From Odobenus rosmarus divergens (Eukaryota; Chordata; Mammalia; Carnivora; Odobenidae), in NCBI RefSeq assembly GCF_000321225.1, contig NW_004451873.1, forward strand, positions 265,204 through 329,203: a DNA stretch of 64,000 bases, read 5' to 3'. Below the pieces are notes generated by a model. The model ran no database searches and was not told the origin of the DNA. It was given only the letters and a program-made list of their open reading frames with translations. The position numbers were made by a program, and so were the translations under genes. Each line of letters begins with the position of its first letter. The stretch's first letter is position 1. Positions 12,609-25,033 of the stretch are shown here, piece by piece.

Positions 12609-12894
12609 AAGCAATGGCTATAATGGACTGATCAGACTCAGACTCTAATTCTCTCTCTGCTTGACATTTAGAAGAAAAATGACCCTTTCAAGATAAGTAA
12701 ACATCCAGTATTCTGAAAATTATAGATAAGACTTCAAAAAGAAGACATATAAGGCTTCTTTGCTAATGAGTTTGTGGTAATTTGTAGAAGAAAGTCAAAG
12801 GACATGACCCAATTTATACCATAACTGTGACACAAATAATATGTTATTTAATATATTCAAAGGATTTAATCTTGCCATTTAATAGTCTTCTAAA

Positions 12895-13480
12895 ATATGA
12901 CTTTTGTTAGATGTATAGTATTCTGATATATGGATAGGACATAATCTATTTTACCAATCACCTATTGTTTGCCATTTAGATGGTTCATAATTTTTCTCCA
13001 TTAAATATGTATCACTCCAACAAATATATATCATTGCAATTTCTATGCATAAATCTTTGCCCACATCCTGGATTATTTCATTAAAAGAAATTACTAGAAG
13101 TAGAACTGTGGGCCAAAGGGTGTGCAAATTTTAAGACTTTTGATTATATTACCAAAGTGCCTTAACAAAAAGGTTACGTTAATTTGTACTGTTACCAGCA
13201 ATGTATAAGAATCCTCACTTTACTGTAATTTTGCCAAGAGTAGATTATTATTTTTAAACTCTACCTATGGGCCAAAAAAGGGCTACTTTAATTTGCATTT
13301 CTTCTACTATTCATAAAGTTGAACTTTTTCAGGTCAACTTTCCATTTTTATCTTGTTTCTGTAAAAAGACCATTTTCTCTTTCCCCCTTTTTCAACTGAG
13401 ACATTCATTTGGTTCCTGTTAATTTATAAGTTTCACTTTTATCTGTGGCAATTATTTTTCCAAGTTTTTAATGGAAGGAT
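12895..13480 (-). repeat. Ancient L1-type LINE remnant
   Basis: Reversed LINE ORF2-end wording, such as atttagatggttcataattt and agaagtagaactgtgggcca, is visible but highly diverged. Confidence 0.5.
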
Positions 13481-13509
13481 TTTGATCATTTCTGCTATTC
13501 TGAAGAGTG

Positions 13510-14170
13510 GATTTTAAGAAAAACCAGGGTTAGAACAAGAAACACTAGTTAGGATATTAACGAAGTAGCCTAGGAAGAAGACTAATTGAACTTGAACCGG
13601 GGCAGTAAAGACAAGGAGAAAGAGAACCTGAATTGGATGTGGGAAGAAATAAAAAAGACTGAAATGATCAAAAATGATTCTCGTGTTTCTAGCACAAGGG
13701 CAGAAATGGGCAGTAACACCACTAAGATACAGAAAACCAGAGAAAGATTTTGAAGGAAGAAAGTTAAGTTCAACTTTGGACACGTGAAGTTAGAGGGACC
13801 TGCGGGACACCCAACTGGAAATGTCTGATGCTCAGCAATGGGTCTGCTCCAGGAATTTGAGTGTTATTGTTATGTACCTTATACCAGAAACCATGAGCAC
13901 GAAGAGCTGTCAGTTGAAGACAGAACTATGTGAACACTAATATTTTAATGTGCATGTTGAAGAAAAGGTGTTCATAAAAGAAAAGCAGAGGAATGGACAG
14001 AGAAATAAAAGGAGAAACAGGATAATATAGTGTTATCAAGACAAAACAGTGGAGCATCTCATGGGGTTGGAAGTAAAGATGAAGGGATTCAATGCACACA
14101 GTCTTGAACTACAATAGCAAATAAGGAACGTAAGAGTTTTCAAGTAGCCATTTGGAAGAAAGCTCATCTT
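13510..14170 (+). repeat. Possible L2 remnant
   Basis: It is purine-rich sense-strand sequence with phrases like gacacccaactggaaatgtc that recall L2. Assignment by eye is weak. Confidence 0.35.
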
Positions 14171-14459
14171 TAGCGGCTTTGGTGCTTTTGTTTAAGCTTT
14201 ATGTTGGCTTACGGGAGGCATCAAAAGGTCAAGAATAGCCATTAATAAAGACGATAAAGCACTGTTTATAAACATATGTATATATGAATGTGGCAATTTT
14301 GGCCTCAATTATATAAGTTAGGGTAATGATTCATCTTCCTCCAGAATAACTTTTTAGAAGATTTTTTTAATCCCAATTTCTTTTACATAGAAGTCTATGA
14401 AAAACAAGGTACAAAGGAAAACATAAGTAATAAACCACAAACATCAAATCATTCCAGTT

Positions 14460-14960
14460 GTCACAGTTCACAATTTCACTACAAAGTTTCATTCACTTAT
14501 TCAATAATTACTTGCTGATAATCTATTATGATAAATCATAGTTAATACCAGTCCCTGGGTTTTTTTTTTTAAGTTCACTTCTTTTTAATAATCTCTGCAC
14601 CCAACATGGGGCTCGAACTCACAACCCTGAGATCAAGAGTCACCTGTTCTACCAACTGAACCAGGCAGGCACCCCAATATCAGTCCCTGTTGATAAGGAC
14701 CTCAGTCCAGCAGTAGTGGGAAAAGGCATATAAACAAATCAATGAGAAACACTATTGGTTAAAAGAGAGCTATTTTGAGAGACATCATAATCACCTGAGG
14801 GTGAGAGGGTGGTTATGAAAAACTTCATAGCAAAGTTAAGATCAGAACTAATCTTGAAGGACTGTCAGAAAATTTTAGCTGAGGGTGTGAGGATACAGGG
14901 GAATGGAGAAATCAAACAGCATAGTATGTTCAGGAAACTATATGTAGTTTAGTAAAGATG
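14460..14960 (+). repeat. L2 remnant split by a SINE
   Basis: L2-like wording on both sides of the inserted SINE: ttcattcacttattcaataa before it and gcatataaacaaatcaatga with aaggactgtcagaaaatttt after it. Confidence 0.4.
14558..14675 (-). repeat. Short SINEC with target-site duplication
   Basis: It is a shortened CAN-SINE (T-tail, then ctctgcacccaacatgggg, ending caggcaggcacccc). The flanking duplication aatacc/tcagtccctg (one mismatch) lies at 14544-14557 and 14676-14689. Confidence 0.92.
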
Positions 14961-14997
14961 ACTTTCATTTCTATCCCAGGTTCAGCTGGAAGAGTGC

Positions 14998-15160
14998 CAG
15001 AAGTTTATTTAGTTAATCCTTATAACAACGTATTGAACTGATAAAAAAAACTAAGACAAAGGTAAGTTACATAACTTGCCCATGTTCACATAGAGACAGA
15101 AATGAGACCCAAGCATGCTGGGTCCAAAGACTGCACTTAACTACTCTGCTTCTCAGTTAA
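14998..15160 (-). repeat. MIR
   Basis: Reversed MIR core: taatccttataacaacgt, aagttacataacttgcccat, and gtccaaagactgcacttaac. Confidence 0.6.
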
Positions 15161-15339
15161 CAATGAAAAAGTTGCCTTTATATGAAGGGTCTGATTATGT
15201 TTTATACACAGGCCATAAAGAGTTTATCCTAAGCCAAGAGAACTGAGAGTTCTTCTTTTAAGATGGTAAATCTTATGTATATTTTACTCCCCCCCTACAC
15301 ACAAAAATAGCCGTAACAATAACTAAAACAATTACATGG

Positions 15340-15440
15340 TCCCAGGAACTTTACTAAGTGAAGGCTACTTTTTTCAGTCACTCCTTACAATGACCCTATA
15401 ACTGGTGGTAAAAGTCCCAGTGTTACAGATGTTTAGAGCA
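15340..15440 (-). repeat. Probable MIR fragment
   Basis: The wording ccaggaactttactaagtga, tccttacaatgaccctataa and cagtgttacagatg fits a reversed MIR core; it is decayed. Confidence 0.4.
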
Positions 15441-15777
15441 GATTTTCCAGCACCTGGAGAGGAAGTGTGATTCTTCCCCAGCAGGAAGGACAACTACAGT
15501 CTCTATGGAGGCCTTGTCTCCTCCTGTTCCCACCAGCCGGCATCCCTAGGCCCCTCTGATGAGATGCCTGGAGACCTGCAGAAGCTCCTACAGAGATCTC
15601 TTCCTATGTCTATCAAGAACTGGGAGTTCTAACAAATGAGAGCAGACTACTGTAATTCATCATGAACTAAAAAGAAGTGAAATCAAGCAGAAGACTGGCA
15701 GAAAAGGGGAGATCAATGTCTTAATATAAGTAGAGATCAGATAGAGTAGAAGGGTAAATGTAGAATGACATTAGGCT

Positions 15778-15984
15778 TGGAGAGCCTGGATGGCTCAGTT
15801 GGTTAAGCGACTGCCTTTGGCTCAGGTCATGATCCTGGGGTCCTGGGATCGAGCCCCGCATCGGGCTCCCTGCTCGGCCAGAAGCCTGCTTCTCCTTCTC
15901 CCACTCCCCCTGCTTGTGTTCCCCCTCACGCTCTCTCTCTCTCTCTCTGTTAATTAAATAAATAAAATCTTTAGAGAAAAAAAA
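15778..15984 (+). repeat. SINEC with 16-bp target-site duplication
   Basis: This is a full-length CAN-SINE. The perfect duplication agaatgacattaggct lies at 15762-15777 and 15985-16000. The head has gagagcctggatggctcag, and the CT tract contains (CT)n. Confidence 0.96.
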
Positions 15985-16449
15985 AGAATGACATTAGGCT
16001 CTGACTTCAGAGAAAGATTGTAGAATCAGTGAGATTTGTTATGAGTATTGACAAAGTCAAGAAGGTGGCCAATTCAGAATTTATCAATTTATTCCACAAG
16101 AAAACAAATGGAAAATTTTCTTCTTTTGTGTGTGGGGGGGAGGAGTGGAGATGTGTATCACAGACTGTTATGAATGTTGTAAGAGAAAAGGAAAAATTCC
16201 TCTTTAAAAAAAAAAACAAACTCATGACCAATGGGTGTTATCGGCAATCTGAGATGACAGGAAATACACGACGGGCTAATTCACGTCACAGCATGTGTAG
16301 AAATCCCAGGAGTTAATGATAAAACAATAAATTTGAAATATTTAACAGATGAAGAATGAACTTATAACCTTTTTCTGCATTAACACTCACTATGGCATTT
16401 CCTGTGGCTATAACTTCTTAAAAAAATAACAGAAGTCAGATAGGCATGA

Positions 16450-16520
16450 CCATATATATAGAAATAACTATATAAAAACTTTATATATGTGTGTGTGCAC
16501 GCGTGCATGTGTGTGTATAA
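16450..16520. repeat. TA/TG microsatellite
   Basis: Alternating tatata and gtgtgtgtg with an interrupting cacgcgtgca makes a purine-pyrimidine alternating tract. Confidence 0.8.
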
Positions 16521-16689
16521 TCTCCAACTATTTCTCATAAACTGCTTTCCCTATTTGAAAAAGAAAATACTTTCAGTTATGACAAAGTTCAAAATAAAAT
16601 TTTCCAAACTTTTTTTGTACATAGTAACTTATCTGTAAACAATAAAAAAGAAAAGACCTCATGTGACACACATTAACAGTACATGTTCA

Positions 16690-17480
16690 ATTATTTTAGC
16701 TTACCATCCAGATTAAGAAACAGAACACACCAGAGGTCCTGTTGTTCCACATTCAGTCACTACCCTGCCTTTGTCCAAAAGTAATCACCATCCTGATTTC
16801 TAAAACCACGGATTAGTTTTGCCTATTTTTGAACTTTATAAAAATGGAATCACACAGTATGTATTCTTCTGTGACTGGCTTCCTTCCTTCAATGGTGTTT
16901 GTTTTATCCATGTTGTCGAATGTAGCAATGGTCTGTCAATTTTCACTGTTGATAATATACCACTGTAGGATTAGAACACTACTTATCCGTTCTACTGTTG
17001 ATGGATGTTTTAACTGTTTGCTGTTTTGATTTACTGTGAATAAAGCTGGTGAGAATATTATTGTGTGTTTTTTGATGCATATATTTATACATTTCTGGTG
17101 TGTATACTCCTAGGAATACAACCATTATATCATAAGATACGTTTATATGCAGTTTCAGTAGATTCTGCCAAACAGTATTCTGAAGTGATTATATCAATGT
17201 GTGGTCCTAACAGCAGTACATCAGAGTGTTCCTCATCCTAATGAACATGTTATTATTAGTCTCTTTAATTTTAGCCACTCTGGCGGAACAGTATCTCACT
17301 GTGGCTTTTATTTGCCTATCTCAGAAAACTAATGATGATAACTACTTATTCAGTAGCCACCTGGAGATCTGTGAGGTGGCCGCTCAAGGCTTTTGATGAT
17401 TTTTTACTGGTTTATTGGTCTTTGTTTATTTACCTTGTTGATCTGTAAGAGTTCTTAATAGAGTGTACATCAAGAGTTGA
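16690..17480 (-). repeat. Old L1-type LINE remnant
   Basis: Reversed ORF2-end wording: tggaatcacacagtatgta, tactgtgaataaagctggtg, atctcactgtggcttttatt and ttgatctgtaagagttctta. It has many indels. Confidence 0.65.
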
Positions 17481-17484
17481 AACT

Positions 17485-18030
17485 TTTTCTAAAAAGGACC
17501 AGAGAGTAAATATTTTAGAATTTGTGGGTCATGTGGTCTCTGCCACAACTACTCAACTCCGCAGAAGCAGCCACAGTCAATATATAAATGAATGTGACTG
17601 TGTGCCAATAAAATTATTTATGGACAATAAAACTGAATTTCATAACATTTTCATACATCACCCTAATATTATTCTCCTGTTTCAACCATTTAAAACTGTA
17701 TAAATGATTTTTATTTTTATTTTTTTTTAAGATTTTTTATTTATTTGACAGAGAGAGACACAGCGAGAGAGGGAACACAAGCAGGGGGAGTGGGAGAGGG
17801 AGAAGCAGGCTTCCCGCTGAGCAGGGAGCCCCATGAGGGGCTCGATCCCAGGACGCTGGGATCATGACTTAAGCTGAAGGCAGATGCTTAATGACTGAGC
17901 CACCCAGGTGCCCCTAAAACTGTATAAACGATTTTTAGCTCATAAGCTATATAAAAGCCAAGCAATCAGGCAGATCTGGTCTATGAGCTGCAGTTTGTGC
18001 ACTCTTCATCTAAACAAAAACCTTTGTCAA
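17485..18030 (+). repeat. hAT-type DNA transposon remnant split by a SINE
   Basis: Left part (gttgaaactttttctaaaaa, aatttgtgggtcatgtggtc, ctgccacaactactcaactc) and right part (ggcagatctggtctatgagc) belong to a common non-autonomous hAT-Charlie-like element. A related end piece is at 54951-55020. The family name was not assigned. Confidence 0.65.
17714..17914 (-). repeat. SINEC inserted in the DNA transposon remnant
   Basis: This is a full reversed CAN-SINE with a T-rich tail, ending ccacccaggtgcccc. A 23-bp flanking duplication with one mismatch lies at 17691-17713 and 17915-17937. Confidence 0.95.
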
Positions 18031-18094
18031 GCCTTGCATTTAAGTACTGTCAGGTGTTTATCAATGCTGTTATGCTTTACAAAGAACTAATTTT

Positions 18095-18850
18095 TGGCTT
18101 TGCTGAAACTCTCTATTTTGAATGTTTTTTTCTCTTTTATTAATTTTGCTCTTGTCATTACGTCCCCTCTTGTATTTCCTTTGGGGTAAGTTTGCTATTT
18201 TTTTTTTTTTTTAGCTTTTTGAGATAGATATTTAAATCACTGATTTTTCAGTCTTTCTTCTCTTCTAATACCTGTACTTAAGGCTATAAATTTTTTCTAA
18301 GCATCCCATAAGTTTTGATAGGTCATATCTCTATTAGTTCAAACAATTTCCTAATTTTCATCATTTCTTTTCTGATTCATGGATTATTTCAAAGTGATTC
18401 ACTTAATGCCCAAACACAAGGAGATCTTCAAGTTTTCTTCAAGTTTTTAAAGTTACTTTTTCATAACTAGTTCCAAACTTAATTTTGCAGTAGTCAAATC
18501 TACAGAATTTCAATTCTCTAAAATCTGCTAAGAACTGTTCTGTGGTCAATATGTGGTATATTTTAGTAACTGTTTCACAGGCACTATTTAAAAAAACAAT
18601 TTATTCATTTGTTTGGTGCAATATCCTATAAATATCAATTATATTACTAATACCTTACTAATCTCTTAAAAAATATATTTAACATGCTTATTTTTAATTC
18701 TTGGGTTTTTTTTTACCCAGTAATTCCCTCCATCAAATGGTATATATTATTCTACCTCCACACTTGGTACGGTCAAAGTTTTTAGTTCTGGATTATCACT
18801 GATGTATTTTTACTTTGATTCTAGTCTTTTAAAAAACTTGCACTTTCCCA
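18095..18850 (-). repeat. Old L1 ORF2 internal remnant
   Basis: Phrases such as ggctataaattttttctaag, catcccataagttttgatag and gattcatggattatttcaaa are reversed L1 ORF2 sequence with many stops. Confidence 0.65.
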
Positions 18851-18854
18851 AGTT

Positions 18855-19400
18855 ACAACTGCTGCACAGCAAATCAGCCCAAAACTTAGTGGCATACCAC
18901 CACCACCATTTTCTTATGCTCACAGATCCTTGGGTCAGGAATTAGGACAGCCCAGCAGGAATGGCTTATCTCTGCTTCCCCATGTCTATAAAAACTTGAA
19001 TGTGTGGGGGCAACTTAGAAAGCTGGGGTCTCAAATCGATTGGAGACTTCTTCATTCACATGTCTGGTCCCTTGATTAGATGACCTGCAAGGTGGGCTCA
19101 GTGGAGCTGTCTACCAGAGCACCTACAATGCAGCCTTTCCTTGTGGCTTGGGCTTCGCACAGCACGGCAGCTGGGTTCTGAGAGGGAGATCCCAAGAAGT
19201 GACTGGAAAGTGGTAATTCCAAAAGAACCAGGAGGAATCTGCATGGCCTTTTATAAGCCTCAGAAGTCGTATGACGCCACTTCTGCCATACTCTATTTGT
19301 GCAAATAGCTCCAAGCGCACTCAGATTCAAGGGCAAGGGATATAAACCCCACTACTCATTAGGAGGACTGCCAAAGAAGTTGAGGGCTATGTCTTAAAAC
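18855..19400 (-). repeat. Ancient mammalian interspersed repeat, family not assigned
   Basis: The sequence acagcaaatcagcccaaaac, cactcacatg-like and gcctttccttgtggcttggg wording is shared by a widespread mammalian repeat whose name I cannot place with confidence. Open frames here are chance. Confidence 0.4.
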
Positions 19401-19608
19401 TCCCATATCTCTTGCAGCATTTCCTGAAAGTGTCTCTTCTTATTTAAGTACGTATTCCAAAACTGTTTTCAGTGTATATCTTTGTATAGCAAACCCTCTG
19501 AGGTCTTATATGATGAGAATTTTTATTATAACCAACATTTTGGATGGATATAAATTCCATGTGGATTCAATGTTCTTTTCCTTTAACACTTTAAAAAACA
19601 TTACTCCA

Positions 19609-19769
19609 GGGGCGCCTGGGTGGCTCAGATGGTTGGGCGTCTGCCTTCGGCTCAGTTCATGATCCCGGGGTCCTGGGATCGAGTCCCGCATCGGGCTCCC
19701 TGCTAGGTGGGGAGCCTGCTTCTCCCTCTGCCTCTGCCTCTCTCTCTCTGACTCTCATGAATGAATGAA

Positions 19770-19808
<39 letters not shown>

Positions 19809-19809
19809 C
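19609..19809 (+). repeat. SINEC with expanded (AAAT)n tail
   Basis: A CAN-SINE whose tail has grown into a microsatellite of about twelve AAAT-type units (about 19758-19808). The perfect 13-bp duplication aaacattactcca lies at 19596-19608 and 19810-19822. Confidence 0.95.
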
Positions 19810-19839
19810 AAACATTACTCCATTTTCCTCTTAAAATCA

Positions 19840-20480
19840 GATTTCTCAAAATTGACACTAGGTGCAATATAATTCTTGTTCCTTTGTAGGTGATCTGCTC
19901 TTTGTCACAGGAAGCTTTTAGAATTCTGTCTTTGTCTTTGATACTATGTCACTATATGGGCCCAAGGGTGGGTTTTCCTTCCCACTCACACACAGAAGTC
20001 GTTAAGCCCTTTCAGACTAAGGTCTTCTGTTAGTCTTTAATTCTGAGAAACTGATCTTAATTATTTCTTCAAATATTTTCTCCTCCCTTTTTGTTCTCTC
20101 TTCTAGGATTCCTATTTACCTGGATAGAAACTTCTACATCCAACTTTCATGCCTCTTGACTTTTATTCTATGTGTTCTCTTTATCATTTAATGTTGCATT
20201 CTCAGTTTTTCAGCATCATCTTCCAACTCATGAGTTTATCACCTGTACACCTTCAACCATCATCCAGTCTACTGTATTCTTTATTTTTACATTTTTCATA
20301 CCTAATATTTCTACTTGGTTCTACACTGTTATGTTTTCTTGCTTTTGCATAGTATTGTTATATTTTTCTAATCTCCTGAAATAATATTTGTCAAGTTTAT
20401 TTTTAATTCTTGGTCAATCTTTTCCAAAAATTCTCTATCAGATGGTATATGTTATTCACTCAGTTGTCTTTGAGAGTAAC
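19840..20480 (-). repeat. Old L1 5'-half remnant
   Basis: Wording such as tagaattctgtctttgtctt, aattatttcttcaaatattt and tttctacttggttctacact is reversed L1 5'-half sequence; strongly diverged. Confidence 0.55.
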
Positions 20481-21243
20481 TGTACTATTCAGGTGACTAG
20501 TTTGGCTATAAACTAATGTTTTTCTGGGGAACCAGTCACTCTGTCTAGTAATATATATGGTTACCAGACCTCATTGTATCCAACCTGGTGAAATTAAGAG
20601 GAGAGGAGAGTGAGCCCCAGAGCAAGGAGTCGCAGGGACCTTAGAACTCCTGCTATTTACTCCAATTTGCTGGGCATTCCAAGACATTTCCTCTCATTTA
20701 AACTCAGGAAGAAACAACACTGGGAACAGTCTTCCTAGGTTGAAACACACCAATGGGAGCTTGGGAGGGGAGAAAAAAGGTAGTTATCTATCCCCTATGG
20801 ACAGTTAGGCCATACCCATTTATATTAATGCCATCAGAGCCCTAGCAGATCTTTTGAATAATCATGGAAGCCTGGGCCACTGCTGCTCATTTCTGTGGGG
20901 AAAGAACAGGGAAAGACGGTCTCAAGGCAGCACCAGAGAGAAATAACAATAGAACTATTTTAATAGCCTTCCAATCTATCTTCTCACTGCTTCCTCACAC
21001 AGCCCTTAATCCCAGGCTACAGCCACCACCCCCACACACACGGACTCACAAGAGCCTTAGTCTCCCCACATTTCCCTCTTATTCCTCCAGTTTCTTCAGA
21101 GTTGATCTTGGGTGAAGGAGTCAACAGCTGGGACTAGTTTGGTAGGAAATGCAAATTGGCCTAGAAACTATTTTCTTTGTCAATGGTGTAGAACTTTTGT
21201 TCAATTTCAACCACTCATAATCCAGTTCAGAAATGAGACACAA

Positions 21244-21417
21244 GGGGCGCCTGGGTGGCTCAGTCGGCTGCATGTCTGCCTTCAGCTCAGGTCATGATCT
21301 TGGAGTCTGGGATTGAGCCCCGCATTGAGTCTGCTTCTCCCTCTGACCCTCCCCATCTCATGCTCTCTCTCTCTCACACTCCATCTCTCAAATAAATAGT
21401 CTTAAAAAAAAAAAAAA
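21244..21417 (+). repeat. SINEC with target-site duplication
   Basis: The head is ggggcgcctgggtggctcag. The duplication gaaatgagacacaa at 21230-21243 matches 21418-21431 (gaaatgtgatgcaa) with two changes, so it is moderately old. Confidence 0.93.
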
Positions 21418-22069
21418 GAAATGTGATGCAAAATGAAAGGTTAAAATTTGTTAGTACAACATCGTATTACCATAAAATTTACCCTGAGGCATCTAGTTTA
21501 GAGAGTAATGATAAGTACTTCCTAATTCTTTCATGGACACATAACAACCCTATCTTCATACCTTTGAAAACACATTTTATTTATTTTTTCTAACTTTTCA
21601 TTAACCATGGATTTATAAAGCATTGTGTATAAACTTTTGGATAAATAAAAAAAAAAATCCTACTATTTTACTATAGTTCCTCTGCTCACCAACATTTTTA
21701 ACCTCTAAGTGTCTTTAAGCACCACGATCCCCAGTCCTCTACTGCAGATCTAGACCATGGCAGGCACTCTCAAACACACATGTACAACTATTAGCCTCAA
21801 GCCAATCCAAAACTATGCAGAAATAGAGAAGTTAGCAGATAGGATGCATTTTCAACAACAGGCAAGAAATCAAATGGACCTAACAAGTGAGGTGGGGAGG
21901 AAGAAAAAGAATGGTGGACAGTTGATAAGACTTGGTTAATAAATGAATTTGGTTGTTCCCTATAATAAGGGTGTCAAAAAAGCTAATTCAACCTTAAATT
22001 TCATTGAGGAATACAATATCTAGTACCAAGGAGGTAATATTTTTTATCTATTCTGTACTGGCAAGATGA

Positions 22070-22830
22070 TATCAATAATAATTTTCAGTTCTCAACACCG
22101 TACCACATGCTCTGGAGGTCAAAATCTTTTCCATTTTTGCCAATATAATGGTTGGGAAAAATGATATCTTTTAAATTTGTATTTTTCTGACTACTAGTAT
22201 GATTGACTATCTGCCAATAAAGAAATGCAAACAGCTAATAAACTCTTCTTTCTGAGCTGCCTGTTCATATTCTTTATCAATTTTCCTCAGGTTATTTCTT
22301 TTTTTATAATCAGTTTCCAGAAACTCTCTGTATTTTCAGGATTCTCACCCTTTCTCAGTTATGCGTTACAACTATTTTCACTTAGCCTATCATTTGCAGT
22401 TAGCTTTTATTTACAGGGGCTCTTCTACATAACTTAAAAAAAAAAATGTATGTAGTCAACATTTGTTGGTTTTTGCTTGACATGTTCTTTCCTGTTCTGT
22501 CTTTTCCAGCACAGAGAATACAAACATTAAACTCACATATTCTTCATTTTTTCATATTTTGACCAACTTTATTTTCTCCTACTTGAAAATTTATTGGACC
22601 AATACCCTTTAAGTTAAAGTAAGCTTTTTCCCTCTGAACTGAATTGCCACTTTGATAGTATTTTTTAAGTTCCATAATTACTTGTAACACCTGGATTTTA
22701 TTCCTTTTGGTTGCCTACTCTTGGGCCAATACCATGCTGTTTAATTAGAGAAGGTCTGTGGTAATTTTTAATATCTAGGTTTCCTTACTCTTATTCTTTC
22801 CTCAGTTTTCTAGAATGTACTCATTTAAAG
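22070..22830 (-). repeat. Old L1 ORF2 remnant
   Basis: Reversed L1 phrases such as ctcttgggccaataccatgc and aggtttccttactcttattc are recognisable; the frame is destroyed. Confidence 0.6.
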
Positions 22831-23515
22831 GGCACTTTCTCTAGGGACAGATAAGATGGAACTAGGTACAAACTGTAAGATGTATGTATTATCTTACAAC
22901 TAAAAAAAATGTAGTTAATAAGCAAATAGAAGAGTTTTAATTCAATTCCATACAATAAATAAAAGTTAAAAAGCAGAAAATAATCACATGGACAAATGCA
23001 ACTGACACATATGGCAGAAATTATACCTCACATTTGAGGTTAATAACAAGGCACTTTACAGTGGAGGAAACTGAGGCATAGGTAGGAAATGGAAGAGAGT
23101 GTTAGGCCAAGAATCTGACTAATGGTAAAAACAAAAAGAGAAAACATCTAGTAAGGGAGGAACAGGGACCAAATAAGATGGAGTTCACTAATATTTTACC
23201 TGTCTGATCCCACCCACACAAAGGTAAAGAAATAAACTGGATAAACAGATAAGCAAAACAGAAATAGAAACTGATCATTCTACAACTGGTCACAGCCAAC
23301 CGTCCACCTAGCCAAGAATAATGGTTCAGTGTAGGTGAGGCAATAGTTATGCAAATAACTGTAACAGTTCTAGTCTAAGGCTTGTTCTTTTGATTTTCAG
23401 AGATTATGAATCCATTCACAAATAGCAATAGAGAACATAAACATTCTGTGCTTTTGCCAGCATAGAAGGACCCCAAGCAGTCTATTTCCCAATTCCTATC
23501 AAAAACAAATTTGAG

Positions 23516-23646
23516 GGGCACCTTACTGGCTCAGTCAGTGCAGCATGCAATTCTTGATCTCAGGGTCGTGAGTTCAAGCCCCACGTTGGCTGTAGAGATT
23601 ACCAAAAATAAACAAACTTAAAATATATATATATTGTATATAAAAC
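23516..23646 (+). repeat. Short SINEC with target-site duplication
   Basis: The truncated form has the head gggcaccttactggctcag and a B-box-like gtgagttcaagcccc, with no CT tract. The duplication aaacaaatttgag lies at 23503-23515 and 23647-23659. Confidence 0.93.
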
Positions 23647-24332
23647 AAACAAATTTGAGTCCTCTGGTAACTACTGGAGGTATAAATGTGGCTATCATAC
23701 TTCCTACTCTGAAACCCACCAGTGAGCCAAGAGAAACAAACTTTCATAAAAATATGAAATAACCCTAAACCACAGATCAGAAAGTATTCTATCAAATATA
23801 ATACAATTTGAGACAAGGTAATAATGAGTATCATGAGCCAAAATATACCTCTACATATCCAAGCAATGTTGGATTTTTCTGAAAGTAACAGAAAAGGTCT
23901 TAAAATTTTTAATTGAAACAAAGATAAAATGAGGGTGTAGACAAATTATAGGAGAGTGAGCAAATATTCCTCTGAGGGTATATTTCAATATGGAGGAAGG
24001 GCAAGGGACATGGAGATAAAGAAGAGATTATGCCATGTTCATTTTCTCTGACTTCTAAATCAGAGAGCCTGTAAGGGAAGATGCTGTGATAACCAACATT
24101 AGTTGAATGGAAAGAAATAAATCTTCAAATCATCAAAGAGATGACCATGTTACATTGAGAGACACAGCGCATTCCGTCCTGGGTGATCTATTCTCCAGAA
24201 AGGAGGGAACACCAATGCTTAGGAGATAAAAGATTCTAGGTCAGAGTATAAGAAGTCTCTGTGAGACAAGAAAAGTGAGCTGAACTTCCAGATGCCCCAG
24301 AACACAGCCTTCCCCATACTATACTGCAGATA

Positions 24333-24595
24333 ATATCAATAATTAACTGGGCTCTTATCATATTCTAGTCACATATTCTAGGAGTTTACAAATATTAACT
24401 CTTTTAAATCCTTAAAACAACCTCAATGAGGTAAGTACTCTTGTTATCTCCGTTTACAGAGGAGGTAAATGAGGGTCAGAGAGGTTAAGTAAATTTCCTA
24501 TAGTTACATAGCTAGGAAATATAAGGCCCAGAATTGAACCTAAGCACACTGGCATAAAGCTCAGAGTTTTAACTATTATGCTGTACTGTCTCTTC
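24333..24595 (-). repeat. MIR close to a NEO1 exon
   Basis: A nearly full reversed MIR: aacctcaatgaggtaagtac, gaggttaagtaaatttccta, cagaattgaacctaagcaca and ttttaactattatgctgtac. It ends 72 bp from the 137-bp exon, on the donor side. Confidence 0.8.
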
Positions 24596-24667
24596 TACTT
24601 TAATGTTAAACAGTTAGCAAACCCATAAAGTACACAGAATTTATTTATGCAGGAAATATTTACATAC

Positions 24668-24804
24668 CTTGTACTGTAAACTCTGCTTGAGCTTCAATTG
24701 TCTCATTTCCATTATCAGCTATACAAAAGTAAGTCCCCGCATCATCCTCAGTAACATCACTGATCTCCAGACTACCACCTGCCAGCAACACCAATTTTTC
24801 AGAG
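24668..24804 (-). CDS. NEO1: Neogenin exon with second half of third Ig domain (probable exon 5)
   Basis: This 137-bp exon completes the third Ig domain. It is too short, and has no in-frame ATG, for a simple open-reading-frame search. The acceptor is ttttatgcag|CTCTGAA and the donor CAAG|gtatg. Its first C completes the AG left by the previous exon to give serine, then the peptide reads [37 protein letters not shown] and AQAEFTVQ. The [10 protein letters not shown] motif is the Ig F-strand with the second disulphide cysteine, and NET is a potential N-glycosylation sequon. It ends in phase 1 (one G), as expected before the exon that opens the fourth Ig domain. That next exon was looked for by eye in 1-24667 and not seen, so it is probably left of the window. 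Confidence 0.95.
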
Positions 24805-25033
24805 CTGCATAAAAAAATATTGACACATTTCAGAACTAGGAAAATAATAAATACCTGAGAAACTCTCTACATAAAACAGAGAAAACACTTAAAAAGCATT
24901 ATTATTTATATGGCTATAGAGAGACTAACAAAATTAGCAGAATTTAATTTAGTCCAATTACTCTGCTCATATTTTACATGCATAAATATCACAAACACGA
25001 ACGAAAATGTTACAATGAATTATCTCTAACACT

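Larger units (their letters stand above)
1..24667 (-). other. NEO1: NEO1 intron 5 (5' part, partial)
   Basis: This intron begins at the gtatg donor of the 137-bp exon and runs off the left edge. It is dense in SINEC, old L1, L2 and MIR. Stretches with nothing assigned: 48-1134, 1180-1390, 1560-2320 (1850-1920 and 2215-2300 look like decayed DNA-transposon ends), 2510-2945, 5075-5600, 5800-6780, 9372-11130, 11255-11577, 11705-12030, 15445-15760, 16001-16440, 20480-21230, 21435-22065, 22830-23500 and 23660-24330. No further NEO1 exon was recognised. Confidence 0.8.

Noticed and set aside
19076..19336. 86-aa minus-strand open frame
   Set aside because: It falls in an ancient interspersed repeat and has no family resemblance.
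1..24667. Search for the NEO1 exon opening the fourth Ig domain
   Set aside because: No stretch with the expected Ig motifs and phase-1 acceptor was seen by eye; it is probably left of the window, though a short exon could be missed.
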